Below, piece after piece: positions 41,461-52,432 of a DNA stretch of 64,000 bases. Location of the stretch: NCBI GenBank assembly GCA_031771865.1, contig JASISA010000001.1, positions 2,666,001-2,730,000 on the forward strand, read 5' to 3'. A model generated the notes under the pieces. That model worked only from the letters and a program-made list of their open reading frames with translations, was not told where the DNA came from and ran no database searches. The number at the start of each line of letters is the position of its first letter. Position 1 is the stretch's first letter. Source of the DNA: Nothophaeocryptopus gaeumannii. Taxonomy: Eukaryota > Ascomycota > Dothideomycetes > Mycosphaerellales > Mycosphaerellaceae. Made by a program: the position numbers and the translations under genes.

Positions 41461-42440
41461 AACGGACGCCACGCAGAGGGTTCGGTACTATGACAACAAG
41501 ATATCCACATCATGCACAGTACGTCCCTACTAGTACTGCTCAACCGCAGACTCTGGCAACATTCATCACAAGCCTGGATATCATTTCTAATGCGACAGCA
41601 GTGTCTATAAGATCCACATCCTAAGGCCGCTTAACCTGTTTGAAAGTCGATTGAGAGCGATCCCAAAGTGGCGCACTCCTCTTCCGGAAGTGAAGATCAA
41701 CGCTATAGGTGGACATGACGCGTTTGCCTTTGACGCCAGTGCCTCGCATGCTGTACGGTATTGATCCGGCGCTTTCTATCTCCAGCGCATGAAATATGCC
41801 AGTTCATCTTCGACGATGCCACGTACGATAGCAAATTGATTGGAGATGTTTCAATATTCTACAACACTTTGAGCAGCATGAAGTCTTGGGATCTATCAGC
41901 CTGCGCATTGCCTATATCGACTGATAAAGCATGAACAAGCACATTACCTCGAAAGTCGCACAACCATCCTGAACAAGCTCCTTTCAGCTCCCCGGGGGAA
42001 TTTTTCGATTACCGGGTTGGTACATCCGGTTCAAGCAGTCAGCCTCCAGTCTGTACAGTACTCGATGTGTGCAACGTTACATGACTTCCTGCCAACATGA
42101 TCAACTCCCGACTTTGTATTGCATTGCATTACATACATACACGCAATGGCTGGGTAAGGTGGGTGGTCTGTTCCCGCTTGTCCTTCCCGCATGTCATGCA
42201 AGGGATGCGAGAATGTGAGGCGTGAAATGCCAAAACCGCGTTGATGGGTGGGTGCGTGTCGATGAGACCTTTGTCCCTCCACATTCTTTTCTGCCACGAA
42301 ATACGGACATGGCGTGAATAATGCGTGGTGTGGGCAATATATGTGAAGCGCGTTGAATGTGGGTGGCGTGATAGTGGTAACAGGCATCCTCTAGATGAAA
42401 GCGTGTAATACTGATGTGATTGATTGAGAGAGAAAGGCCG
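41461..42440. other. Intergenic, nothing recognised
   Basis: No domain or consistent frame seen on either strand. Confidence 0.45.
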
Positions 42441-42480
42441 TTAGGTCTGTACCATTTAGGTCTGTACCATTTAGGTCTGA
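42441..42480. repeat. 15-bp tandem repeat, about 2.6 copies
   Basis: Unit TTAGGTCTGTACCAT at 42441-42455 and 42456-42470, then a partial TTAGGTCTG. It lies about 215 bp past the stop of the next gene. Confidence 0.85.
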
Positions 42481-42692
42481 CATCTATGGTATCTGGGGTA
42501 TATCGCAAAAGAACGAGCAAGGTAAAGAAGAATATCGCGCACAAAATGCTCCTGCTTCTGCTTCTCCAAGATGATTCCTGCTGTAATTTGAAGTCATCCA
42601 AAAAAACGCCATCGCTAAAAGATCCCAATGTACAAAAATCATCAAACATCAAATTCTCTCCTTCTCATCGTACATGCTCGTGTCATGCTCCT

Positions 42693-43352
42693 CTACATGG
42701 CTAGTGGGTTCGGTTTGATGGGCCCCAGTAGATCATCCCAGTCTCCTCGGACTGCGACCTGTTTCGGCTTGACAAATGCCATGGTCTGTGCACCACTGTA
42801 TCGTCTGCCGGCACGCTCTCGCAAAGGTTGTTGTACCATGATCACCCGTCTCGTGGGTTTGCTCGGACTTGACCCGTTCATGTCGTTGAGTAGGTCTACT
42901 GAGGAATTCCGTTTTGACAGCTTGCGAAGTCCGGTTGAAGATGTAGGTGATGATGCGCCAATGTCGGATTCGGTGGATGAGTTCCGAGAAGAGAATCTGT
43001 CCCAGCTTATCCGCGTTAGAAACGAGGGTCTCTTCAGCAATTGTGACCGGTTCGCTAGATTTTCTTCCTCATCGAAGAACGACCAGCATACCGACTCCTC
43101 GAATCGAACTCGCTTGACTGGCTTGGCGGGTAGGCTGGTATTGCTGAAGTTTGAAGTCCGACTACTGCAGATACTGGGCCGCGGACTTGTTGCTGTGCTG
43201 TCGTGCCTGCTATCGTTGAGAGTCGTTGTCTCGGAGGAGGGTGTGGATTGATGATACGCGTCGGTTGCTAGGCGAAGATTCAGATCGAGCTTCAGAAACT
43301 TCGAGACCGATAGCTTTGGGTCTGACAATGCCAATGTGGTGATATCTGCCAT
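42693..43352 (-). CDS. Disordered Ser-rich protein with PP1-docking motif
   Basis: Unrecognised 219-residue protein, single exon, full length. It begins MADITTLALSDPKLSVSKFL, has no signal peptide or membrane segment, and is mostly Ser/Thr/Arg/Lys-rich. Residues 78-86 read PVKRVRFEE: RVRF (81-84) fits the RVxF docking motif of type-1 protein phosphatase partners, with basic residues before and acids after, as is usual. Many Ser-Pro and Arg-x-x-Ser sites suggest phosphorylation. It is probably a conserved fungal protein of unknown function. PP1 binding is inference from a short motif that also occurs by chance. Confidence 0.65.
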   Translation of the reverse strand: MADITTLALSDPKLSVSKFLKLDLNLRLATDAYHQSTPSSETTTLNDSRHDSTATSPRPSICSSRTSNFSNTSLPAKPVKRVRFEESVCWSFFDEEENLANRSQLLKRPSFLTRISWDRFSSRNSSTESDIGASSPTSSTGLRKLSKRNSSVDLLNDMNGSSPSKPTRRVIMVQQPLRERAGRRYSGAQTMAFVKPKQVAVRGDWDDLLGPIKPNPLAM

Positions 43353-44696
43353 GTTCCCTGCACCTTCTTATTTTCACGGCTATTCGGTGAAGATGTGTTT
43401 CCGAAGAAATGCTGTAAGATGTTGTATCGCGAAGTTGTTGTTGAAAGGAAGAAGCTCGAAAGCTTTAGGAATGTTTGTCGGGACTGATGATTCGTGCTGA
43501 AACTCACGGCGAGTCGGATGCTGGTCGACCGACGTTTCAACCTTGTTCCTGCAGCTGTACGATGCAGCAAACGATAGAGTTAGTCGGTGGGAGTCGCACT
43601 TCAAAAGTCTGTAGCCGTTCAAGGTGGGCGGCTGTAGACATGCGAACTGCTTTGGCATATGTACAACTGCTCCGTCGACACCACCTGTGGCTGCAACGAC
43701 AGACGCTGGTTGGGATTCTAGCTCGTCGTGCCGTAGCACAGAGGTTCCCAAGACGTTGAGCGGTACGCATTAGGCATGCATCCGATGTGATGCCGGTGCC
43801 GATGCACCGATTGGGCTCCTTAATTGGATCGTACCTGCCAAGTCCGTCCAGCGGCGTGGGAGACTATCAAGAGTGCCTGCATAGCATGCCGCTTTAAGCA
43901 CTGACAGCTGCTGTGGCTATTTCACATTTTCACAGATGGGCGAGTGGCGAGAGGCGTTGGAATCTGAGAGTTTGTAAACACCGCAGTGCGGAGAATGTTA
44001 GTGGCACAACGCAGCGCCAGACTTCCTGGAAGCAGTTTCGACAGCGTTGACTCTGAGAGCGACGATGATGTTGATACAAGGTGGGTGTTCGCATCTCCGG
44101 CTTTAGTGTTGAGAATGCCGTCATCAGGGCTGTAATCTGGATTGGTTACGCAAGCGCTGGCGCATATTCATGCTAGATAGCAGCGTAGGTTAACAGAAAT
44201 GTAGCCGTGTGGACGCACCGGTCCAAAATGTCGACAGTCTTGGTTGAGATTACAGCCTCCTACCATATCCGACCGTTAGCGTTGCCGCGCATTCGTTTGG
44301 TACAGCTTAAACGAGAGCATAGTTCCCCTGCATAAGCGCTCTAATTCCCCTGCAAAAGAGGCGTTGGGAGCGTGGCTTTTCGGTATTCTATGATACGATG
44401 CCTTGAAAACAAGCACGCTATCGCATGAGCGGGAGTGCTATCGATCGTCTGCAGAAATAGAGTGTATGTACTGCGATTAGTTGTCCAGTATGTCCGAAAG
44501 TGGCGACCGGCTCCACGAGCGCTTTATCAACGCATTCTTCATGAGACATTGAGTTGCATAGACGCCAGGGGGTGAGATATAGGACGCCGCTCCGCCCATG
44601 CAAACCGCCCACTTTATGCGACCTCCGCGCAGTCTGGAAGCGCCAATCTTGCAGGAATGAGACAAATCGAGAATCGGATGGGATAATCCCGGTCAC
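43353..44696. other. Intergenic, nothing recognised
   Basis: Short frames on both strands without domains. It contains the promoter of the disordered protein and the 3' flank of the dehydrogenase. Confidence 0.45.
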
Positions 44697-45659
44697 TCAA
44701 AGTTGAGACAGCTGCTTGTACAACTCCACCTCCGCCTTGTCTCTTCTCAGAAAATCCGCTGTCCAGTTCCACAAGTTATCCTGCTTGGCGACGCTGTGAC
44801 TGTCTTTGCTCGAATCAACGGGCGTGACTCCCTCGAAATACTTCCCACTCTGCCCCTCCAAGTCCTGCGATGTGGCGAGACAGGCCAGGTTCTCCCCAGA
44901 CTCCCGCACAGTGTGTATATTGGGTGACATGAGGAGACGCAGTAGCGGGATGACTCTCGGCAAGACTTGGTGCCAGACGAATCGCAATACAGCACCGGCA
45001 TCCCGTGCTAGACCAGTGCCAGGCATGAGTCCTGGATCCATTGCGGTGACAGTGAATGGCAGTTGCTGATTGGTTCGATGTCTGTCCAGCGCGTACATCC
45101 AGAGTACATTGCATAGCTTGCTTGTGCTGTAGCGTCCTCGGCCCTCACTCTTGACCACGGCTTCGTTGGGATGCGCAAGCAGCTCCGCACTGACGTAGTT
45201 CGCATCAGGTACACCTGACTTCTGTGCCGGATCGTGCGTCCCAGATGCGGTGAGGACGACGCGGGCTTTGGGAGCGAAATGGGGCCGCAGTAGGTAGAAG
45301 AGCAAAGCATGTCCGACGTGATTCACCCCGAACGTGGTCTCTAAGCCGTCGGTGGTATAAGATGTGCCCACTACCTGCAGACCAGCATTCAGTACCAATG
45401 CAGATATCCTTGGCGTGTCGCTGGTTGTCGATGCGGCGAATTTGCGAACATTATCGAGGTCTCCAAGGTCCAGTTGCTTCCATATCACATTGTTGTGGCC
45501 AGTCTCCTTGTTGATGGTGCTTGCAGCTCCTTCTCCGGATGATCTTGAAGAGACGATCACAAGTGACTTCGGCTTTCCTCGAGAGATAGCTTTGGCAGCT
45601 TCGTAACCTAGCCCTGTGGTGCCGCCGGTGATGATGATTGTGGATTCGTATGTAGACAT
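44697..45659 (-). CDS. Short-chain dehydrogenase/reductase
   Basis: NAD(P)-dependent oxidoreductase, 320 residues, single exon. The Rossmann glycine motif TGGTTGLG lies at 11-18, NAG at 91-93, the catalytic Ser at about 139 (LTASG) and YSTSK at 177-181 with catalytic Tyr177 and Lys181. The Asn of the tetrad is probably in GVNHVGH (111-117). The arrangement and the long C-terminal part (MDPGLMPGTGL, then a hydrophobic helix) resemble retinol dehydrogenase/protochlorophyllide reductase-like SDRs of fungi. The hydrophobic segment at about 225-245 could attach it to a membrane. The substrate cannot be told, and no biosynthetic cluster surrounds it. Confidence 0.88.
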   Translation of the reverse strand: MSTYESTIIITGGTTGLGYEAAKAISRGKPKSLVIVSSRSSGEGAASTINKETGHNNVIWKQLDLGDLDNVRKFAASTTSDTPRISALVLNAGLQVVGTSYTTDGLETTFGVNHVGHALLFYLLRPHFAPKARVVLTASGTHDPAQKSGVPDANYVSAELLAHPNEAVVKSEGRGRYSTSKLCNVLWMYALDRHRTNQQLPFTVTAMDPGLMPGTGLARDAGAVLRFVWHQVLPRVIPLLRLLMSPNIHTVRESGENLACLATSQDLEGQSGKYFEGVTPVDSSKDSHSVAKQDNLWNWTADFLRRDKAEVELYKQLSQL

Positions 45660-45731
45660 GATGACTGGTTGTTGGGTGATGTTTGCTGGTGCTGTAGTAG
45701 GACTTACCTTGGTCGCCAGTGACTCCGCTTG

Positions 45732-45740
45732 ATATATATA
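45732..45740 (-). promoter_or_regulatory. Candidate TATA box of the dehydrogenase gene
   Basis: TATATATAT about 73-81 bases upstream of the start codon at 45659, on the gene's strand. The spacing is suitable for fungal core promoters. Confidence 0.45.
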
Positions 45741-47360
45741 CCTACTCTCCGATCAATGACATCTGTATACAATCTACTATACGCCATCTTGAAGATTATC
45801 CTGGCGCCTGCTGATGATTGCTCTAGCAAAGACAACGTTTGTTGTTGATGTCAGGGTCCGCGACGGAGACAAGACGACTTTAAGCAGAGAGAGTGCAGCA
45901 GAGTTCCTCCGAGGCTTGGCATCGGCATCTTCGGACTCGGGTAATCCCTGTCAATGCCGACTTTGGCGTCTTCTTTCCCGATCTTGCTTCTCTCTATCCA
46001 CAAGACGCTCTTCCCGCCCAGCTTCTTCGGCGTAACAGACTCTCCGCGGCCATCAAATGGAATGCCATCTGGTCTACAATAGAACCGCATTGCCTCGTTT
46101 TCAGACGTCGACCACCAACCCAGAGTTCTTCGTCGATCCTCCCGCTGTCCAGGTACGCATTTGTGGAGGAACAGGCGGTTGCTTTACGCTGTGGTACATG
46201 CGCGGGGCGGACTCAATCCTGGTATACGGTCTGGTCGCACGAAGATGAAGCAAGGCGCCTCTCGAGATCGACTTCCCGCATTCCCGATCATGGCCGCTTT
46301 TTACTGTGTTTCGCAGCCGGCCTCAAAGCGCAGTGACTGAAACTTGACAGCGCACCACTTCTGGACACGGGTTGATGAAGGACCGAGCACAACAGGACCA
46401 TTACACGCCAGAAAGCTTGCCCACAAGGCTTCGTAGATGTGACATCGGGGCGAGATCCGGCGCAAAAATCTCAATGTCTTCATTAGCAGGCAATCTTGAG
46501 GTTGGAAGTCTGGAGTCCATCCCTGTTCCTATATGCAGACGCTTCGACATTCTTCAGCTTCGTCGCAGGTATCTTTGGACTCAAACAGCCTTGCCAACCC
46601 CTCAGGCCGGCCAAACGTCGTCAATGCGGCGGGATATGGGCCTCATTATCATCGCAAGAGCGCATAGGAACCAACAGACACGCTATAGTGACCGTATTCT
46701 GCGGCAAGCAGCCATGCGCTCCAGGATCCTCTGGCGCTCCCCCTCAGTCGATGTGCAGCAAGCGACCGACCTGAAAACTTCAATCTGGCGGCTTGGTGTG
46801 GCTTATATGCATATCGAGGACCTATGACATCCTTTGCTACACTTGCGATACCAACCACAGCCACGTTGCATGGTGAGACGCTTGGGTCTCGTGATGCAGC
46901 TGGCCTGATTGTATAGTCGCTTCACCTTTTCATGCCGCTTCTGGAGTCATTTGAGGATCTACCAGTATTGTAGGCTAGAGAGCATTTGCTTTGTGAGAAG
47001 TGAGGTGGCTCTTGAGTTTCTAGCTTGGCGCTGCCTCGTGATTCCGAGTGTGGCATCGTCCTGTTGTGATATGAGTCAGCCGGTCACGTGTGATTGGCAT
47101 ACCATATTGGGAAAACCTCTCAAGGGAAGACAAATGTTCCTTGCCCTTGAGTGTGCAGTTACATGGTTATTTCAGCTACCGTATGTTAGCTCCTTCATCT
47201 CAGTGGTTGTTCAGACCGATTCACGACACCTAGTTTGCGGGTGGGAAGTGATTGGCTAGAACTTAGTTCGGTAGCTTGGCATCCGATGCACACCTTGCGA
47301 ACCAACAGTCAGCGTGCGTATATGAGTGCCGTTCCTCCCCAGAGTCTATGCCAGCAATGA
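45741..47360. other. Intergenic, nothing recognised
   Basis: 1.6 kb with frames of 60-150 codons on both strands, none with a domain, a repeat or splice pattern that could be defended. It may hold decayed sequence. Confidence 0.45.
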
Positions 47361-48230
47361 ATGAGAGCTATGGACATCCTTGACGAACCACAATCTGACG
47401 ACAAATTATGCTCTGCTGTTTATGCAGGGTCCCTTCCCGACATAGAGCAGGCAAGCAAAGAGCTTACGGAAACGAGCTCTTCCGTTACGCTGGCTCGTGC
47501 GATGTGTGCTTCTATCTCGACTCGCAACGTTCGCGCGTTGCAGGTTCTGCTTCAGTACGGAGAGGTGGACGAAGATGTCGCAGAGGCAGCTGCAGCCTCG
47601 GAGAGCATTCAGTTCGTTCAACTCATCTTGAACCACGGATGGCCAATCAATCGCGAATTGAGGGGAGGCTTGGTCCCCTCTATGCTAAGGCAAGTCGCTG
47701 ACCCTCCTTTACTTTCGAAACCCTACTAATTCAGTGAAAGTCTAGCGATCAGGAACGCTGCTTTTCTAGGCAGCATGCTCACTCTAGGCGCAAACCCCAA
47801 CGCTGAGTCCGGAATCGGCGAGACTGCGCTATCATTCGCGATTCGAGAGGGCACTTTGAATGTCATCGGAATGCTGCTAGCTGCTGGGGCTGATACTTCC
47901 AAAGGCGATTTGCTCCACTGTGTCTCGCTCAGGGAATCGTCCGAGGATACGTATGACCTGGTTGCGATGCTGATCCGAAGAGGAACGCCGGTCGACACAT
48001 ATCAGTGGGACAATGAGCGAGCGAAGACCACCCGGTACGGCTACCCGCAAGGCACAGCTCTACAGGTTGCTTGTAAGACGGGCAATGGTCCGGCTGCGGA
48101 GGCTTTGCTGGAATTTGGCGCTGACCCTCGTCGGCTGAAGAAGAAGGGTGAGCGACTAGTATCGCCTTCACCTCTTGACATGACTGAACCGCAATCTGGT
48201 ATGCGAAAGCTTCTAGGGAGATCCATGTAG
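47361..48230 (+). CDS. Ankyrin-repeat protein
   Basis: 274 residues from exons 47361-47689 and 47735-48230. The 45-bp intron is of the GC-AG type: AG|GCAAGT donor, branch CTACTAATT, acceptor ATTCAG; it removes an in-frame TAA and joins PSML to SESLAIRNAA. About five to six ankyrin-like helical repeats are visible, the clearest being GANPNAESGIGETALSFAIR and GTALQVACKTGNGPAAEALL with EFGADP. Ankyrin repeats bind other proteins; no enzymatic domain is attached and no signal peptide is present. A start at ATG 47370 (MDILDEP) is equally possible. The partner is unknown. Confidence 0.8.
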
Positions 48231-48504
48231 AGTGATACTGTTGTCGAGTGTAAGAGAGCTAACTGTGAAACCACTGAGATCCTCATTTGACAATGAAATG
48301 CCCAAGTATTGAAGTGGAGGCAAGGCCTGTTCCCTCTACGAATCGATTGATCGGGGGATCTGTCTAGCATGATGGCGTGCTCTCATTTCAAAAGTACTTG
48401 GTATACATTGACCGCATCCCTCCCAAACGCCTCGCTGAACATTAGAACGCGACCCATCTCTATCGCACACTCTCAAGGCCTTGATCCATTTTATCTTTCA
48501 ATTT
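48231..48504. other. Convergent 3' ends, no gene
   Basis: Between the stops of the ankyrin-repeat gene and the transporter gene. Confidence 0.5.
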
Positions 48505-50480
48505 TCATTCCTCATCAATCTCAGGAAGCAACCTCGTCCTCTCGCTCACTTCGTGCTGGCTCTGGTAATTCATCGGTCCATTCTTCCTTCCTTGAATCCA
48601 TACGAACACGACAAGTGCGCCTCCGAAAACTAGTGCCAGAGATGCCAGGACGACGTTGATCGGGATAGGGTTGTCGTGGAAAATCTCATGGCTGGCTGCA
48701 TCGATCAGAGGTTGTGAAAGATTGACCAGGCCACTGAAGGCGATGATGGTGCCGTATACTCTCCCGAATGTCGCGAACCCGAATACCTTGGCCGCGTAGT
48801 CTGACATTGCGGAATAGTACAGTGGACGGAGAAGGACGAACAGCAGGATGTTCACGTAAGCTGCCCACAGGAAGGGTAGAGAGCCAAAGACGCCCACTGC
48901 GGTGATCAGGATGACCAGGAGCAGAAGCATGGGCGCGGTTCCTACGTTGTCCAAAAGAAGTCCGATGAAGGGCGTCGCGGCAACACCGCCTACCGGGAGA
49001 GCGATATCGAAGAAGGCGTTGACTTGTCGCGCGAGTCTTTCGGAGCCGAGCATGTACTCATACTGCGCCCGGATGGTGGCGATGAAGTAATTCATGCGCA
49101 GCATCTGGAGCACTGTGAGGAGCGTGATAAGGATGAACCAGGGTGACAACATCTGCTCCTTGGCGGTCTTCCCATGCAATGCTCCCCAAACGCCACTTGT
49201 AGCATGACGCTCTTCCTGCTTCTCAACGCGGTGCTGTCGTTCCTCGGCGTCTCCGACAAGCTTGTCGAGTCTCGCAAGATTGGACGCGCGGTGTTCTCTT
49301 CTCTGCATTCGGAGACGATGGACCTCGTTGTCGCTCAGCTCATCGTCGGAATCGTGGACCTGAAGCGAGTTAGCTAGCTCTCCACGTTTGAAGCGAAAGG
49401 CAAGTCTTACATCTCTTGTCGCGTCTTGGTTCTTCTCGATTTTGCGCTCTAGCTCTGGCATGGTCTTATACCCGTCGTGATTCATCATAGTCATCTGGGC
49501 GATCAAGATGAGCGCTGGTACAATAAGATAGCCGTAGAAGAACTTCTGTGGCGTGAAGGAGCCACCGGAGGCTTGGTAGGCAAGCTTAAAGAAGAGAAAA
49601 ACTGCGGCCTGAAACGTTGATGGTCAGCATCATATCCTACCTTGGAAGACTATCGACCACCACTTACCGAAGCATCGAACGCGCCCGTCACCATAGCTAC
49701 AATCGTGCCAGCATACTTCGGTAACGCGTTCGCGACCTGAAAGGAAGGAACAAAGATGAAGGTACCACCAAGAGATAAGAAGATGTTTCCGGCAGTGTAA
49801 CCGTCGAAGTCAGGAATAGAGAATGAAGTGGCCATGAAAAGGGAACCAGCAGCCAAGCAGATGCTACCAATGATGGCGGCCACTCGCGGTCCATACTTAT
49901 CGAGGATCGTGCCGACAGGAAGCGCAGAAAAATTGCAGGTCGTCGATGCTATCGCGAAGAACAAATTGAGTCTGCGGAGATCAGTGCGCGCTCATCAACA
50001 TGGTCTGGCGGCAGCTCACCTTAAATCCTGCGCATAGCAGAGTTCAACGCCATGCTCCAGCTCTTCAGCGGTGCAGTGCTCGCGATAGACGCCTTGATCG
50101 ATCAGAATGGGTTTCAGCGCGGCAAAACCAAAAACGATTCCTGAGGCAAGCCAGCAAGAGACAATGGTGACCATCACCTGAGCTTTGTGGAGCTGTCAGC
50201 TAAAACTACCTTTACATGCTAGAACTAGATCGAAGAGTGCAAGGATCAATCTCAGTCGTCGCTCACCGAGTCGCTGGGCTGTCGAGACTCTGTACTGCAG
50301 CACGCCGCCGGTGGGAAAGGTGGCTTGGGAGTCTTCTGCTGGTGTCGCGAGTGCATCGTAGGAGATGACGCGTCGCAGTGATCTGACAGTACCATATCCA
50401 TATCCATCTTTCGCGTCGGGTTCGGGTGGTGGTTGGCGGTCTTCTCCATCGATGCTGGTAACACGCTGCAGGAGAGACAT
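48505..50480 (-). CDS. FMP42: Fmp42/SLC43-like major facilitator transporter
   Basis: 577 residues from five exons: 50480-50267, 50182-50020, 49971-49668, 49608-49411 and 49359-48505. Introns are 84, 48, 59 and 51 bp; the 51-bp one is in frame and stop-free and sits in the hydrophilic central loop. About 12 hydrophobic segments are split by a charged loop (about residues 300-375). GIVFGFAALKPILIDQGVY and the LPVGTILDKYGPR loop after helix 2 match the fungal Fmp42 group, related to the SLC43 amino-acid transporters; yeast Fmp42 is found with mitochondria or the vacuole. The first intron uses an AAG acceptor, chosen because only that phase keeps helix 1 open. The substrate is not established for the group. 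Confidence 0.85.
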
Positions 50481-51780
50481 GGAGATAGCTCTTCTAGATG
50501 CTGCAACGAGTTACAGAATACACGCGTATTGAAGGTGTATTGCTTCGCAAAAGGTGAAGTGGGAAGGAACGAAGAATGGATGGTGTTTCGGTGGGAAGGC
50601 ACAAGCACAAGCACCAGAACAAGAGCAAGGGTGGGCTTCTTCCCGAACCTTCTTCACGACTAACACCCACCACAACGCGACATGATGAGAGGCGCGATAA
50701 CGCTCTGTGACCTACGGCGGCTTCCGGGAATCGAGGTAGAGTTTGCTCTACTGTTCATATGCTGAGAAACGCAGCAGCCTTTGATGTGTCACCGCCAGGC
50801 CACGCGTGGATTCCTTTACCGGTTTCGTCGTTTCCATAGTTTTAACGTTTTTCGCTTCACACCTCGGCTTCATCCTTCCGCTTTCGCTCATCTTCGTCCA
50901 CTTCTCGGATAAGCAGCATGTCAAGAATCGTGCTCGACAAAACATCTTCTACGACCTCAAAAATCCCGGTTTATTATCATCAGTCGCATCGCTGCATATT
51001 CGAAGCTGCGATAAAGCACCGCAGATCCTGTACAACAGCTCGGTCAGGCGCATGCGCGAATCGCTAGCGCTTTCGGGTGCAGAGAGCACTAGGAATAGTG
51101 CTGTACGTATGTTTCTGCCGAACTGTCAATCTTCACTCTTTGCCATCAAGTGCTAGATAAGCACTGTCTACGGCGTCTGGCAGGCCCGAGATGGCTCGAA
51201 AGAAGGAGAACAGCCTATCAGCGAGACGCAGAGACTGAGACAATGTCTTCATATGACCGTGGCGCCCAAGATTATGCTGCTCACCGTAATGCCTCAAGCT
51301 CATCGACAGCGATCTCCGCTTCGTGCATCGATGTAGCATCGGCAAGTGGATGAACAGATCACGCCCGATACCGAAAATATATGCTGTGGCCGAAGACGTC
51401 CTCATCAAACCACGCTGAAGAGCTGTCCGAACCATCATCGCCATATCTGTGGCTTTCGTACGGGCGCCTTCTCAAGAAGTAGCCGACGCCAGCTTCTCAT
51501 GAGCACCTACAAAAGAGACGATGATACTCAGCGATGCAGAAGATCATTCACAGCAACACTTTTTCCATCTCCTAAATGTCACAGGCCCTCTCGTGCGCTC
51601 CAAAGCTGGCATCAAACTCTCTCGCTCGCCCGTAGATACCGCCACCTTGGTCCAGCTTGGCAAAGAATTTTCACAGACTGACAAGTACAAGATCCGCGAT
51701 TCCTACCCGCTCGCCCGCCCATGATGAATGGTCCGGCGCCCGAATGTCTTACGAAAGCTACACACTGCGGCAATTGCTCG
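50481..51780. other. Intergenic, nothing recognised
   Basis: Transporter promoter on the left; then frames without domains. A hydrophobic stretch reading rightward from about 50806 has no ATG start and was not accepted. Confidence 0.45.
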
Positions 51781-51876
51781 TGTCCGGGTAGCTCTTGGCT
51801 CGGAAGGCCCAGGAAATAGATAACGAAGTCTATGTCAAGCTGGTGTCCGGGATGCTATTAGCTCGGAAGGGCCGAC
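51781..51876. repeat. Two diverged 33-bp copies, 63 bp apart
   Basis: 51781-51813 and 51844-51876 share TGTCCGGG and GCTCGGAAG with about 80% identity overall. Origin unknown. Confidence 0.6.
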
Positions 51877-51930
51877 GTTTTTTCAAGTAGCGATATATGT
51901 CTACTCTCTCCTCTGGACTTTGCTGTGGTT

Positions 51931-52032
51931 ATCTTCGTCTAGATTGTCTACAATTTTTCGTACGATCTTCCTCTAGATTGTCTACACCCTTTACTACTAT
52001 CTTCCTCCTACCGCTACATTCTCGGCCTCCGA
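51931..52032 (+). repeat. Three 34-bp tandem units in the leader of a secreted-protein gene
   Basis: Units start at 51931, 51965 and 51999, exactly 34 bp apart. Units 1 and 2 match at 21 of their first 22 bases (ATCTTC[G/C]TCTAGATTGTCT...); unit 3 keeps ATCTTCCTC and CTACA. The array ends 5 bases before the ATG at 52038. Confidence 0.75.
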
Positions 52033-52037
52033 TCGAT

Positions 52038-52286
52038 ATGTTCCGCTATACTCTCCTCTCCTTAGGACTCCTTTACCTTGCTGTCCAATCTGTAGTTGGG
52101 GAATTCAATGTCTGTGACTGTTGTGATGTAAGTAAAACAAGGACCTTGGAGCGACTTCGACTTGGACTAATTAAATATAAAAAGGCGGGTGAACAGTGTG
52201 GCTGGTATCATACCTCACAGGGGAGGCAAGGTCTTGCTTGTTCAACAAGTCCAATGGGATGCACCAATTCTTGCACCAAATGTTAG
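52038..52286 (+). CDS. Tiny secreted protein with eight cysteines (effector-like)
   Basis: 63 residues from exons 52038-52127 and 52185-52286. The 57-bp intron (GTAAGT donor, CTAATT branch, AAAAG acceptor) is in frame and stop-free; removing it joins CDCCD to AGEQCGWYH. Residues 1-21 are a signal peptide (MFRYTLLSLGLLYLAVQSVV then Gly). The mature 42 residues carry eight cysteines (26, 28, 29, 35, 49, 56, 60, 63), consistent with four disulphides. With the intron retained the product gains 19 mainly basic residues between cysteines. No family was recognised; size and composition fit knottin-like effectors or antifungal peptides. The leader consists of a 34-bp repeat array. Confidence 0.65.
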   Translation: MFRYTLLSLGLLYLAVQSVVGEFNVCDCCDVSKTRTLERLRLGLIKYKKAGEQCGWYHTSQGRQGLACSTSPMGCTNSCTKC

Positions 52287-52432
52287 TGAGCTACGCTCGC
52301 TAGGACATCTATTTTATTACCCATCTCGCTGTTTTGGATGGCTTGGACTTGTTATGTGAGGAACCAACTACAATGGAAGGAAACATCTTGTATCATCACT
52401 ATATCTTGCAGTAGTGGGCGAAAATCTCGGGT

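Noticed and set aside
45851..46336. Frames on both strands downstream of the dehydrogenase promoter
   Set aside because: No domain; both strands are open, which suggests composition rather than coding.
50806..51156. Hydrophobic plus-strand frame
   Set aside because: It begins with GTG, has no ATG or supporting exon upstream, and its hydrophobic start is matched by an open frame on the other strand.
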